This document shows positions 25,571 to 34,600 of a stretch of 64,000 bases of DNA, piece after piece. Under the pieces are notes generated by a model. The model saw nothing but the letters and a program-made list of their open reading frames with translations, was not told the origin of the DNA and ran no database searches. Every line of letters starts with the position of its first letter. Positions within the stretch are counted from its first letter, which is position 1. Origin of the DNA: Bacteroidia bacterium (GTDB taxonomy: Bacteria > Bacteroidota > Bacteroidia > Chitinophagales > Chitinophagaceae); assembly GCA_030427635.1 (NCBI GenBank), contig JAUIBA010000011.1, positions 1 through 64,000 on the forward strand, read 5' to 3'. The position numbers and the translations under genes are program-made.

Positions 25571-28468
25571 TTAAAAAGCCATTCGTATTATGGCCTGCGT
25601 ACCGGCAACAGCCCCGGCAGCATCATACAGTTCTTCTATGCTGAATACTATCTTCTTATGCTGCATTGCAGAAAGCTGTGCTATTCTTTTACGCACATTA
25701 CTAAGTCCAAATGGCTGACTGTCAGTATCCTCTCGCTCATGCTTCTTATTAAGGCCTACACCATTGTCTGTAACCTTTATTACGAGGTCATTTCCATCCA
25801 TTGATATATCTATTGTCAGCATCGCATCATGCGATTGTATAGGAAGCAGCCCATGCAAAACTGCATTTTCAGCCAATGGTTGTATCAGTAAAGGCGGTAA
25901 TAAAATGTCTGTTACATCTACATCCTCAGCTACCGTAATTACATAGTTAAACCATTCTCTGAAACGTAGTTTTTCTATTTTCAGATAGTTCTCCAATAGT
26001 TGAAGTTCCTTCTGCAATGGTATCAGCTCTTTGGATACATTGTGCATATTCTGTCGCATCAGGCGGGATAGCGTTTGCAGATACTCTTTTGCTTTTACCT
26101 TATCGCCCCCCTCTATGAGCCCCTGCACATTGTTGAGTACATTAAACACAAGATGTGGATTCATTAATGCATTCATAGCTTTATACTCAGACCGTAACAT
26201 CTCATTGCGCATCCGGTGTTCCCTGTCTCTTTTGCGCACCATGCTGCGTATCAGCAATACTACTATGCCCAGTACCAATATACTGCATACGGCAATGAAC
26301 CACCAGGCAATCCAGAAAGGCTTTTCAATGGTGAACATGAGTACCGCAGCAGGGCTGCAGTTTTTTCCTGCGGTGCAGGCTCTTACCATTACAGCATATT
26401 CCCCCCACTCCGTATTTACCATGTCTATACTGTTAGCGGTAGTAGCTACCCAGTCCTCATTACCCAGCTTTGATATCCGGTATTCATATACAATATCCTT
26501 ACTGCTCCATGTAAGTGCTTCAAAAGTAATGCGCACATTACGCGCCTGCGCATAAGGGAGTGACACCGGGCTGCCATCCGGTATAATTGACTTTTTGCCT
26601 GCAGTGAGCTTTGCAAAGTAGACCTGGGGCATCTTCGGCTCTGCCATCAGATCACCTATTTCCAGAATACTGATTATCCCCTTCTTAAAGAAATAGCATC
26701 TGGTCCCGTCAGAGCATATACTTTCTGCATTTACTGGCACCACTGGGTTTTCCACAATATGAATAGTATAGCGTGGGGTGTCATCTGATGGTAATATAGT
26801 AAGCAGCCTGTAAGCCCCATTGGTACTCAGTAATATCTGATGGTCATTCAGTTTCACCGCATCACGCCACATACAGGATGAGTCTGTAATAGTAACCGTT
26901 GCTGGCACACCATCCGGCTTACTGCTCAGCACAAGGGTGTTATCTATGCTACAGCCCAGCAGGAGATGCTCATACACATAAAACCACTTGAATATATACT
27001 CATCAAATGCACGCTGCCGTACAGGGGTATCACCTATCACCTTATATACCTGATGCATCATAGAGTACCACAGTTCATTTTTATCAGACCGGGTAATGGC
27101 AAATGGCCAACGCGACACATCCAGCAGCAGTACTGCAGCAGAATCTATTCTTCTACCACTCTTATCATATACCAGCCCTCCTATACAGCTGGGATTACGG
27201 TAATATAATGTATCCCCTATCACTACCAGCTTCCTGGCATGTACGTCAACGTTCAGTATATTCCTCCTTATATAAGGCTTATCAGCAGCAGGATTCCTTA
27301 TGTATACTTCTTCCTTGTTCAGAAACCAGTGAAAATTCCCGGCTTTATCCATATCAGCAGATACGGACATCCCATACTTGTTCTCAGGCAGGTATGATGC
27401 ATTCGTATACACCAGCTCAGCTACACCATCTTTTAACCGGTACAGATCTCCCCGTATCGTAGAAAAAATCACAGTGCTGTCACTCACTGCAGAAAAACCT
27501 ATGTCATCTTTAGTATGTATCCTCACCATCTGCTGGTGCAGGAAGTTTTTGTCAAAATAATACACACCGTTTTTCAGCGTACTCATCCAGTAATTACCCT
27601 CTGCATCCTGCACTACTGTTGTTACATTCTCGCCTTGCAGATACCGGTAATCATTGTTTACATACAAACCATGATCTGTTCCCAGAAAAAAAATGCTGCC
27701 CTGCTCGTGCACCCAGAAAACAGTAATAGAATCAAAGCCACGTGCGAACTTAAAGACAGGCTCTTCATCCAGTGAATAAAGCATATTATCAGAGTACAGA
27801 TAGCCAAATATTCTGTCTCTCCCTTTATTATAATGCTTGTTTTTCCTATAAGGTAGTTTTTGTAAACCTGTCCCGTCCCTCTTAATAGAAAAGCGTGTAT
27901 CCTTATAAAAAAGCTCATAAGTATCAGTATCCTTTTTACGCACATTGGTGAGCATAACTGCATTAGGTATACCCTGCACTTTACTTAGGTCAGTAACATA
28001 TTTCCTGTCTTTACCCAGCGATAATATTGTTGCCCTGTCATTAAAAAAAACAGTAACACTGGAGTCCTGCTCTACATTAATAAACGTAAGAAAAGGATGA
28101 TGAAAAGGCAGTTGCAGTAATGAATCATTCTTTGCTGTATGGAATACACCCTGATAAAAAAAGCACAGATTACCGCTGTATGTAGCAAACCATATACGCC
28201 CCAGGAGGTCTTCCATAGCAAAAAACACCTCATTATCAGAAAGTCCGTCACGGGTAGTAAATGTCTGGAAACTCATCCCGTTATACCGGGTCACTCCCTG
28301 GTCGGTACAGAACCATAGGTACCCCTTGCTGTCGGCCAGCATAGAGTAAATATTATTACTGGGCAGTCCGTCCTCCATCAGATAATGTCTTGACGGGCAT
28401 TCCTGCTGCCCCAGTACATTACATACCGGAAAACACAGAAATATCAGTAACATTATCCCTATACGCAA
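25571..28468 (-). CDS. Propeller-domain sensor kinase, LytS/YehU type
   Basis: 965 aa. A signal peptide leads into two-component-regulator propeller repeats (MEDGLPSNNIYSMLADSKGYLWFCTDQGV and relatives, about residues 20-600), then a Y_Y_Y-type domain, one membrane helix at about 712-735 and a cytoplasmic His_kinase domain. The phosphoacceptor is His772 in NPHLVFNVLNN. The HATPase part has the N box AENAVLH (about residue 868) and DNGVGL. This is the LytS/YehU class that signals to LytTR regulators. Its partner gene ends 1 nt before this start, so the pair is translationally coupled. The ligand is unknown. Confidence 0.9.
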   Translation of the reverse strand: MRIGIMLLIFLCFPVCNVLGQQECPSRHYLMEDGLPSNNIYSMLADSKGYLWFCTDQGVTRYNGMSFQTFTTRDGLSDNEVFFAMEDLLGRIWFATYSGNLCFFYQGVFHTAKNDSLLQLPFHHPFLTFINVEQDSSVTVFFNDRATILSLGKDRKYVTDLSKVQGIPNAVMLTNVRKKDTDTYELFYKDTRFSIKRDGTGLQKLPYRKNKHYNKGRDRIFGYLYSDNMLYSLDEEPVFKFARGFDSITVFWVHEQGSIFFLGTDHGLYVNNDYRYLQGENVTTVVQDAEGNYWMSTLKNGVYYFDKNFLHQQMVRIHTKDDIGFSAVSDSTVIFSTIRGDLYRLKDGVAELVYTNASYLPENKYGMSVSADMDKAGNFHWFLNKEEVYIRNPAADKPYIRRNILNVDVHARKLVVIGDTLYYRNPSCIGGLVYDKSGRRIDSAAVLLLDVSRWPFAITRSDKNELWYSMMHQVYKVIGDTPVRQRAFDEYIFKWFYVYEHLLLGCSIDNTLVLSSKPDGVPATVTITDSSCMWRDAVKLNDHQILLSTNGAYRLLTILPSDDTPRYTIHIVENPVVPVNAESICSDGTRCYFFKKGIISILEIGDLMAEPKMPQVYFAKLTAGKKSIIPDGSPVSLPYAQARNVRITFEALTWSSKDIVYEYRISKLGNEDWVATTANSIDMVNTEWGEYAVMVRACTAGKNCSPAAVLMFTIEKPFWIAWWFIAVCSILVLGIVVLLIRSMVRKRDREHRMRNEMLRSEYKAMNALMNPHLVFNVLNNVQGLIEGGDKVKAKEYLQTLSRLMRQNMHNVSKELIPLQKELQLLENYLKIEKLRFREWFNYVITVAEDVDVTDILLPPLLIQPLAENAVLHGLLPIQSHDAMLTIDISMDGNDLVIKVTDNGVGLNKKHEREDTDSQPFGLSNVRKRIAQLSAMQHKKIVFSIEELYDAAGAVAGTQAIIRMAF

Positions 28469-28469
28469 G

Positions 28470-29270
28470 TCAGTTTCGGTTAAGTGTGTTAGAGCGTATG
28501 AAAGTCACCACATCGGCATATCTCCTCCTGCTCACAGGTAGCATATACTTATCAGCTATATTAATAGTATAGTCTTCCTTCCTTATCTGCCTTATATAAC
28601 TTCCATTTACAAGATACGATTTATGTATTCTGCAAAACATATCTCCGGGCAGTATATCTTCATACTCAGATATAGGATGACTTACCAGCAGGTGCTTGTC
28701 TGTGGAATGTTTCTGAAACACAACATGAGAATAACTACCCTTTGCCTCTATATAATACAGGTCAGATAGCTCCACTATTTCAGTTGCATTCAGATCTCTG
28801 AATGTAATCTTTGTGGGTGGTGCTTTTCTTGCGGCGGCGTCCGTCACATCATTGAGTGACAGCATTCCCCGCATCAGTGTATTTCTATGCACACGCTCCT
28901 CCAGTTTCTTTAATGCTTCGGTAAGTTCCGCAGCATCTATCGGCTTCAGCAGATAGTCTATTGCATTCAGCTTTAATGCCCTTATCGCAAAGTGGTCATA
29001 AGCAGTAACAAATACTATTTCAAAATTGTATTCCGGTATTCGCTCCAGAAACTGAAATGCATTTTCTCCGGGCATGTTAATGTCAAAAAACACAACATTG
29101 GGCTTATGCTCATTTATCAGCATCTCAGCGTCCCGGGTATTATGGGCTACACCCACCAGTGTCACATTTGTTGAAGCTGCTTCAATCGCAGCCCTGAGGC
29201 TTTCGCAGGCTTCCGGCTCGTCATCTACAATAAGTATATGAAGAGCATTTTTGCTTTCATCAGATTTCAT
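28470..29270 (-). CDS. LytTR-family response regulator
   Basis: 266 aa. The receiver domain has the acidic pair in LIVDDEPEA, phosphoacceptor Asp63 in VVFFDINMPG, the TAYDHFAI switch region and the Lys in LLKPID. The LytTR DNA-binding domain spans about residues 155-262 (LYYIEAKGSYSHVVF, MFCRIHKSYLVN). It is the first gene of a two-gene operon with the propeller sensor kinase. Bacteroidota LytTR regulators often control nearby envelope or secreted genes; the T9SS cargo at 23998 is a candidate target, which is inference. Confidence 0.93.
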   Translation of the reverse strand: MKSDESKNALHILIVDDEPEACESLRAAIEAASTNVTLVGVAHNTRDAEMLINEHKPNVVFFDINMPGENAFQFLERIPEYNFEIVFVTAYDHFAIRALKLNAIDYLLKPIDAAELTEALKKLEERVHRNTLMRGMLSLNDVTDAAARKAPPTKITFRDLNATEIVELSDLYYIEAKGSYSHVVFQKHSTDKHLLVSHPISEYEDILPGDMFCRIHKSYLVNGSYIRQIRKEDYTINIADKYMLPVSRRRYADVVTFIRSNTLNRN

Positions 29271-29367
29271 AGTGTTGTTTTATAGTATAATATTAATGCT
29301 TTTACAAAAGCTAATACAAGGAAAAAAGACCAACATCTGTCGAAAAACGTTTGGCAATAGTATATTA

Positions 29368-29401
29368 TTGACGCCAAATCGTTCTGCCGGTATTATCTTC
29401 G
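29368..29401 (+). promoter_or_regulatory. Probable promoter of pth
   Basis: TTG at 29368-29370 and, 23 bp on, TATCTTCG at 29394-29401, one base from the TAnnTTTG consensus. The ATG is only 5 nt further, so the mRNA would be leaderless or nearly so. Confidence 0.4.
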
Positions 29402-29406
29402 CCGGT

Positions 29407-29967
29407 ATGAAATTCCTTATAGCAGGCCTTGGCAATATTGGAAATGAATACGATTCCACACGACACAATATCGGCTTTGAAGTAGCCGACATGCTGGTAC
29501 TGAAACACGGTGGCACCTACACCCTGGACCGTCACGCATTTGTATCAGAAGTAAAGTGGAAAGGACGCACTTTCATCGTTATCAAACCTACCACCTACAT
29601 GAATCTGAGTGGAAAAGCTGTGAAGTTCTGGATGGATAAGGAGAAAATAGCTATCGAAAACATACTGGTAGTTATGGACGATCTGGCACTGCCATTAGGT
29701 ACACTACGCCTGCGCGGCTCAGGCAGCGATGCCGGCCATAACGGACTCAAGAATATACAAAGCACCCTCATGACAGACAAATACCCGAGGTTACGCTTTG
29801 GTATAGGCAATGATTTTGCTAAAGGCCGGCAGGTAGATTTCGTTCTGGGTAAGTGGAAAACAGATGAAGTACCGGCAGTAAAAGATACGCTTGTGCGCTC
29901 TGTAGAAGCTATTGAATGCTTTGCCACACAGGGTATTGCCAGAGCAATGAATATCTATAACAAATAA
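29407..29967 (+). CDS. pth: Peptidyl-tRNA hydrolase
   Basis: Cytoplasmic esterase that frees tRNA from prematurely released peptidyl-tRNA. 186 aa from the ATG at 29407; this start gives the canonical MKFLIAGLGNIGNEYDSTRHN, with the catalytic His in TRHNIG. Further family motifs are KPTTYMNLSG and MDDLALPLGTLRLR, and GSDAGHNGLK carries the second conserved His and Asn. The frame is open for 52 codons upstream but without similarity. It converges with the next gene with no gap. Confidence 0.96.
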   Translation: MKFLIAGLGNIGNEYDSTRHNIGFEVADMLVLKHGGTYTLDRHAFVSEVKWKGRTFIVIKPTTYMNLSGKAVKFWMDKEKIAIENILVVMDDLALPLGTLRLRGSGSDAGHNGLKNIQSTLMTDKYPRLRFGIGNDFAKGRQVDFVLGKWKTDEVPAVKDTLVRSVEAIECFATQGIARAMNIYNK

Positions 29968-31377
29968 CTACTTCCGGTAATTATAACTCCATAGCAGCAT
30001 CTGCTTATACAGTTCATCGGCAGTTATCTTTTTATTGCCACTGTATAGCGCCATTGCTTTCCTGTTAAATGCTTTGAAGTTTACACAACCGTTCTGCTGC
30101 TCCATCTCTGTCTCCAGTCTGCTGATATATGGCTCATAACCTGCCGGGGGAAAGTTATCGGCACAGTATAGTGAAAACAAAGCTGCAGCCATATAATCAT
30201 TAAACAGTGCTATTTCAGAAACAGGCGCACCACCATATGGTACATATTTCTGATTGCTCCATTTGCTTACAGCAAATGTAGTTTCTATCAGGTGTGCATG
30301 AAACCCTGACAACGGCACACTGTAATTCCGTCCCATATCAGAAAATACGGGGCCGGAGTACTGTACTTCATTCTGCATGGTTGAAAGTGTACTATCCGGT
30401 TGCATAGCGCCTGCCATAAACAGGGTCATGGACATACTCTTATCATCAAAGTGCCGCACCCGGTGAGGGCCGCACATTAGCGGTGATACATAAACATTAT
30501 AACATCCATATTGCCGTCTGAAAATCTTCTCCAGCCATGACTGCATTTTACGCGCCGGGCATAGTTGAGTATAAGACTTGTTTACAGACGAATAATAGCC
30601 TACATGAGTCTTGTAAAACTCTCTGAATCCTGATTCCGCGGCAAAGCTTTCCAGCAGTGCTGCATTATCTGCTACCGGGTTCGGGGCTCCAGGACTGGCC
30701 ATGTTCTTTATCGCGTCACTCCCCACTATTTTTGCCCCTCTGAAAGTAGCCGCACATGCATTAAGTGCCCAGTTTTCATACGCTATACATTTGGTAGCTT
30801 TATCACCATACCCAATTTTTCTGTCTATGGTCGTTATTAAAGGATGGTTGCGGTATGCAGAAAAATGCTCCTGCACTTCTTTATAATATGGAGTTGTTTT
30901 ATCGGTCATAATAACAGCCGCCCCCGACGGTGTAAGCGACACCGCAATATTTACCAGCTCCAGCACTTCCGGTACTGTAGTTTCTGTCTTTCCTTTATGC
31001 TGCTTTACAAATGCATCTGAAAAAGCAGTATTGGACGCTATACCTACCACATCTATTATAGCAGTATCCCGCATGCGCCCCACCAGCACCAGCAGCCTTG
31101 TCTGCTCACCTTCTTTTATAACAAACGCTATCGAATCTGCTCCGGTATAAAACCCTGCAAGACTCCCGTTTTCCCTACACTGAATATCTACTCTGCGGGG
31201 TCGTTTGTCCATATTTAACTTTACCGGCTGCCTTCCCCCGTTATTTACTGTATAGCGGATATCCTTTTTCCCTGATCTCAATATCTGTACAGCCGGCAGC
31301 GTCCGCTTACTGCTTACGCCCTGTGCCCATGCCCCATACATAGCCAGAAAAAGCAATAATGTAAGTGTGTATTTCAT
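29968..31377 (-). CDS. Exported protein of unknown function, possibly DUF4932-like
   Basis: 469 aa with a signal peptide (MKYTLTLLLFLAMYGAWA). The middle part reads VPEVLELVNIAVSLTP, YYKEVQEHFSAYRNHPLI and SGFREFYKTHVGYYSSV, followed by a Trp/Leu-rich helix and VSPLMCGPH. This order of motifs resembles DUF4932 secreted proteins of Bacteroidota, which I recall only approximately, so the family call is tentative. Several His, Glu and Cys residues are conserved-looking (CAYENW-like, HFDDKS, HAHLIET), compatible with a metal site. No neighbouring gene suggests a pathway. Confidence 0.6.
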   Translation of the reverse strand: MKYTLTLLLFLAMYGAWAQGVSSKRTLPAVQILRSGKKDIRYTVNNGGRQPVKLNMDKRPRRVDIQCRENGSLAGFYTGADSIAFVIKEGEQTRLLVLVGRMRDTAIIDVVGIASNTAFSDAFVKQHKGKTETTVPEVLELVNIAVSLTPSGAAVIMTDKTTPYYKEVQEHFSAYRNHPLITTIDRKIGYGDKATKCIAYENWALNACAATFRGAKIVGSDAIKNMASPGAPNPVADNAALLESFAAESGFREFYKTHVGYYSSVNKSYTQLCPARKMQSWLEKIFRRQYGCYNVYVSPLMCGPHRVRHFDDKSMSMTLFMAGAMQPDSTLSTMQNEVQYSGPVFSDMGRNYSVPLSGFHAHLIETTFAVSKWSNQKYVPYGGAPVSEIALFNDYMAAALFSLYCADNFPPAGYEPYISRLETEMEQQNGCVNFKAFNRKAMALYSGNKKITADELYKQMLLWSYNYRK

Positions 31378-31591
31378 TTTATCTTTTAATTAAACAAGAG
31401 GTAGTACAAAGATGTAAATACATAACGACATTCTGCAATCAGCGCCTTAACCGGTAACATTTACTTTACACAATTTATCTCTCATACCCGAAGTTAAAAA
31501 CCGTAGTTCATCTCTAATTTTACTTATGCTTCCCGATAACATCCCTGGCTTTTCCTCTCTATCATCACCCATAGCCTCATATAATACAATT

Positions 31592-31624
31592 GGGGCCTTC
31601 AACCAGTAAAGTGTTGAAGGCCCC
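31592..31624 (-). terminator. Hairpin terminator after the desaturase gene
   Basis: Arms GGGGCCTTCAAC (31592-31603) and GTTGAAGGCCCC (31613-31624) pair perfectly over 12 bp with a 9-nt loop, 30 bp beyond the desaturase stop. The following T content is modest. Confidence 0.7.
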
Positions 31625-31654
31625 GATTTAATATTCTTTGCTATTCCGGCAGCG

Positions 31655-32749
31655 TTAGTCACGCCCCATCTTCTTCAGCATTTTATAGTGCTCACCCAGT
31701 GCATTTACAAACGTAGGCATCACCTTGTATGGTACACCAAACTCCTCTGCAGTACGCTTCACTATCTTGGATATTTCAGGATAGTGCACATGCGATATGT
31801 GGGGGAACAGATGGTGTTCTACCTGATAGTTAAGACCACCTACAAACCAGCACACCCACTTGCTGCGGGGTGAAAAGTCAGCAGTATTGAGCATCTGGTG
31901 TATAGCCCATGAGTTTTCCATTTTCCTGTCATCTGCAGGTAGAGGAAATTCTGAACTCTCCAGCACGTGCGCCAGCTGAAATATACAGGACAATCCCAGC
32001 CCGGCTATAACATGCAGCAGCATAAATCCTGCTACCACATACTGCCATGGCATACCTGAGAACATGATGGGAAGGACCAGAATGTATGTAAAGTAGATTA
32101 CTTTATAAATACTCAGTTCCAGCAATGCTTTTCCCTTTGATATCTTCTCTTTTTTCAGCAATCCTTTGGCGTCATAAATCATTATCAGACGATAATCCTT
32201 ATAAGTTACCCACTGTATGGTAAGCAGGCAATACAGAAACCAGCCATAGATATGCTGAAAACGATGCATCGCCTTTTTAGGACTATGCGGCGAAAAACGC
32301 AACAGTCCGCCGGCATCAATATCCTCATCCAGACCTTCAATATTAGTGTAGGTATGATGCAGAATGTTGTGCTGTATACGCCAGGTAACATCATAACCTC
32401 CTACAAGGTTCACAATATCACCTACTACCTTATTTACTGTTTTATTGTCTGAGTAAGAGCCATGGTTAGAGTCATGATGCACGCCACATCCTACTCCTAT
32501 CATACCCATACCTACCAGTGCCCACATACCAAAGAACAGGTACACATTACCAGCGGCAAGTCCCGTAACTATTACCAGATATGGCACATAAAACAACGCC
32601 AGCATGGCCACTGTCTTCCAGCGAAGCGATGCATTTCCCGAAGGGGAGATGTTATTTTCTGCAAAGAATGTATCTATGTTCTTTTTGAGCGTATCATAAA
32701 AGCCATCACCATGCTTTGATGCAAAACGAACGATATTAATTTTACTCAC
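31655..32749 (-). CDS. Membrane fatty-acid desaturase, front-end type
   Basis: 364-residue di-iron acyl desaturase. It has all three His boxes: HHDSNHG (first), QHNILHHTYTN (second) and QVEHHLFPH (third). Replacement of the first His of box three by Gln is typical of front-end (delta-5/delta-6) desaturases. The fused cytochrome b5 domain seen in eukaryotic members is absent, so an external ferredoxin or cytochrome must supply electrons. Four or more membrane helices lie between the boxes. It probably introduces a double bond into phospholipid or acyl-CoA chains, adjusting membrane fluidity. Confidence 0.9.
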   Translation of the reverse strand: MSKINIVRFASKHGDGFYDTLKKNIDTFFAENNISPSGNASLRWKTVAMLALFYVPYLVIVTGLAAGNVYLFFGMWALVGMGMIGVGCGVHHDSNHGSYSDNKTVNKVVGDIVNLVGGYDVTWRIQHNILHHTYTNIEGLDEDIDAGGLLRFSPHSPKKAMHRFQHIYGWFLYCLLTIQWVTYKDYRLIMIYDAKGLLKKEKISKGKALLELSIYKVIYFTYILVLPIMFSGMPWQYVVAGFMLLHVIAGLGLSCIFQLAHVLESSEFPLPADDRKMENSWAIHQMLNTADFSPRSKWVCWFVGGLNYQVEHHLFPHISHVHYPEISKIVKRTAEEFGVPYKVMPTFVNALGEHYKMLKKMGRD

Positions 32750-32773
32750 CCCGGTTATTTTAAATTAAGTGGG

Positions 32774-32781
32774 CAAATATA
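32774..32781 (-). promoter_or_regulatory. -7 element of the desaturase gene
   Basis: The minus strand reads TATATTTG, a full match to TAnnTTTG, 24 nt before the ATG at 32749. No clear -33 TTG was found. Confidence 0.55.
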
Positions 32782-32842
32782 GCCTTTTTACGCCATTAAA
32801 GCGCTGACAGCATACCTCACAATTGTTTTCAGTCTTTCCGGG

Positions 32843-33067
32843 TTACCTCCTCAGTCCGGAACCATTGCATGAGTCCTCGCCATTCTGCTGTTGCACAGCA
32901 CGGCAGCGCTCCTCAATATGTTCATCATCTACCGGGCCTATCTCATAACTGTTGGTATATATCCCCTCTCTGTAGCACTTACATTCGTAGTACATTTTTT
33001 TCTTGCAGGAGAAGGTAAGTACCACCAGCAAAAGGAATACGCCCAGGAAATACATCATTGCTTTCAT
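32843..33067 (-). CDS. Small lipoprotein, unknown function
   Basis: 74 aa. A hydrophobic N-terminus ends in LTFSCKKK, a lipobox with the lipidated Cys at residue 21 followed by Lys, then a short polar, Cys- and Glu-containing tail (YYECKCYREG, EERCRAVQQQNGEDSCNG). The ATG at 33067 is used; ones 3 and 4 codons later are also possible. The four tail Cys could form disulfides. It lies alone between sucC and the desaturase gene. No family is recognised. Confidence 0.65.
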   Translation of the reverse strand: MKAMMYFLGVFLLLVVLTFSCKKKMYYECKCYREGIYTNSYEIGPVDDEHIEERCRAVQQQNGEDSCNGSGLRR

Positions 33068-33180
33068 GATCGTTTACTTTACTTCCGATAAATTACCCGT
33101 TGTGATGGCGGCATTTGCCGCTATATCCGTACCGGTATACATAAATAAACCTGTAAACCGTAAAAGAATTACCCCATCAC

Positions 33181-33219
33181 AAAAATGCAGAAAAGCTGCC
33201 CTGCGGACAACTTTTCTGC
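33181..33219 (-). terminator. Rho-independent terminator of sucC
   Basis: Arms GCAGAAAAG (33187-33195) and CTTTTCTGC (33211-33219) pair over 9 bp; on the minus strand the hairpin is followed by ATTTTT. It lies 33 nt beyond the sucC stop. Confidence 0.75.
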
Positions 33220-33251
33220 ACTGTTATAACATAGAAGTAACAAACGATTCA

Positions 33252-34469
33252 CTAGCCCTTCACAGCTTTCTGTACCAGCTCAGCAGCTTCGCTCAGCAGT
33301 ATAGCACTCTGCACCTGAAGACCTGAATTTTCTATCAGTTCTTTAGCAGCCTCGGCATTTGTACCCTGAAGACGTACGATGATAGGTATTTTAATATCAC
33401 CCAGCTTCTTATATGCTTCTATCACACCTGCAGCTACACGGTCGCAGCGTACGATACCACCAAAGATGTTGATAAGAATTGCTTTAACGTTAGGGTCTTT
33501 CATGATGATGCGGAAACCAGCCTCTACAGTCTGTGCATTGGCAGTACCTCCCACATCCAGGAAGTTTGCAGGCTCACCACCTGCCAGTTTTATCATATCC
33601 ATGGTAGCCATGGCAAGACCTGCGCCGTTTACCATACAGCCCACATTACCATCCAGCTTCACATAGTTCAGGTTATGCTCACCAGCTTCTACTTCTGTAG
33701 GATCTTCCTCACTCTTATCACGCATATCGGCAAGGTCAGAATGACGCATCAATGCATTGTCATCCAGAGACATTTTACAGTCTACAGCCAGTACCTTGTC
33801 ATCTGCACTCTTAAACAGTGGGTTTATCTCCAGCATAGCACAGTCCAGACCTACGTATGCATCATACAGGTTAGTGATAAACTTAACCATGTTTTTGTGT
33901 GCTAAACCGCTCAATCCCAGATTGAAAGCAATGTTACGTGCCTGGAATGCCTGCAGTGGAAAGCCTGGCTTCACCCACTCACGAAATATTTTCTCAGGGG
34001 TATCATGAGCTACCGTCTCTATGTCCATACCACCCTCAGTGCTGTACATGATTACGTTCTGCTTGGTAGCGCGGTCCAGCAGTATGCTCAGGTAAAACTC
34101 CTTACGCTCGCTGGGTCCGTCATAGTACATATCCTGTGCTATAAGCACTTTGCTTACTTTCTTTCCTGCTTCACCGGTCTGGATAGTAACCAGAGTATTG
34201 CCCAGTATGTTGGTAGCTACTCTTTCCACATCTTCTGCGCTTTTCACTACTGCTACCCCACTCTGGTCCGGCACTTCCTTAATACGCCCCTTGCCGCGTC
34301 CGCCTGCATGTATCTGTGCTTTTACTACGGCAAACTTTGTACCGTTGTCCACAGCTATCTGTTTGTATGCATTTACAGCATCATCTACTTTCGATACAGC
34401 AATGCCCTCCTGTGTAGGAACATTATAACGTTTCAGCAACTCTTTGGCCTGATATTCGTGCAAGTTCAT
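33252..34469 (-). CDS. sucC: Succinyl-CoA ligase (ADP-forming) beta subunit
   Basis: TCA-cycle enzyme subunit that, with SucD, interconverts succinyl-CoA and succinate with ATP or GTP formation. The ATG at 34469 gives the canonical MNLHEYQAKELLKRYNVP. The ATP-grasp domain shows VKAQIHAGGRGKGRIK and LEINPLF. The C-terminal ligase domain shows FLDVGGTA and INIFGGIVRCDRVAAG. At 405 aa the length is normal. SucD is not adjacent. The frame continues 29 codons upstream without similarity and is not used. Confidence 0.95.
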   Translation of the reverse strand: MNLHEYQAKELLKRYNVPTQEGIAVSKVDDAVNAYKQIAVDNGTKFAVVKAQIHAGGRGKGRIKEVPDQSGVAVVKSAEDVERVATNILGNTLVTIQTGEAGKKVSKVLIAQDMYYDGPSERKEFYLSILLDRATKQNVIMYSTEGGMDIETVAHDTPEKIFREWVKPGFPLQAFQARNIAFNLGLSGLAHKNMVKFITNLYDAYVGLDCAMLEINPLFKSADDKVLAVDCKMSLDDNALMRHSDLADMRDKSEEDPTEVEAGEHNLNYVKLDGNVGCMVNGAGLAMATMDMIKLAGGEPANFLDVGGTANAQTVEAGFRIIMKDPNVKAILINIFGGIVRCDRVAAGVIEAYKKLGDIKIPIIVRLQGTNAEAAKELIENSGLQVQSAILLSEAAELVQKAVKG

Positions 34470-34486
34470 GTATGGAAAAATTTTCG

Positions 34487-34494
34487 CGAAGATA
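34487..34494 (-). promoter_or_regulatory. Possible -7 element of sucC
   Basis: The minus strand reads TATCTTCG, one base from TAnnTTTG, 17 nt before the sucC ATG. This is the same variant as the one before pth. Confidence 0.35.
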
Positions 34495-34600
34495 GCTTTT
34501 TTGTCGGTAATCAGGTATATGTCCTTTACGTTAAATACACTGCCACAAATTCCCATTTTAATTATATTTACATATATCCGGTTTTATTGCTTAGCCCCGG

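Noticed and set aside
31447-31662. 71-codon frame after the desaturase
   Set aside because: It runs through the desaturase terminator hairpin and overlaps the desaturase end.
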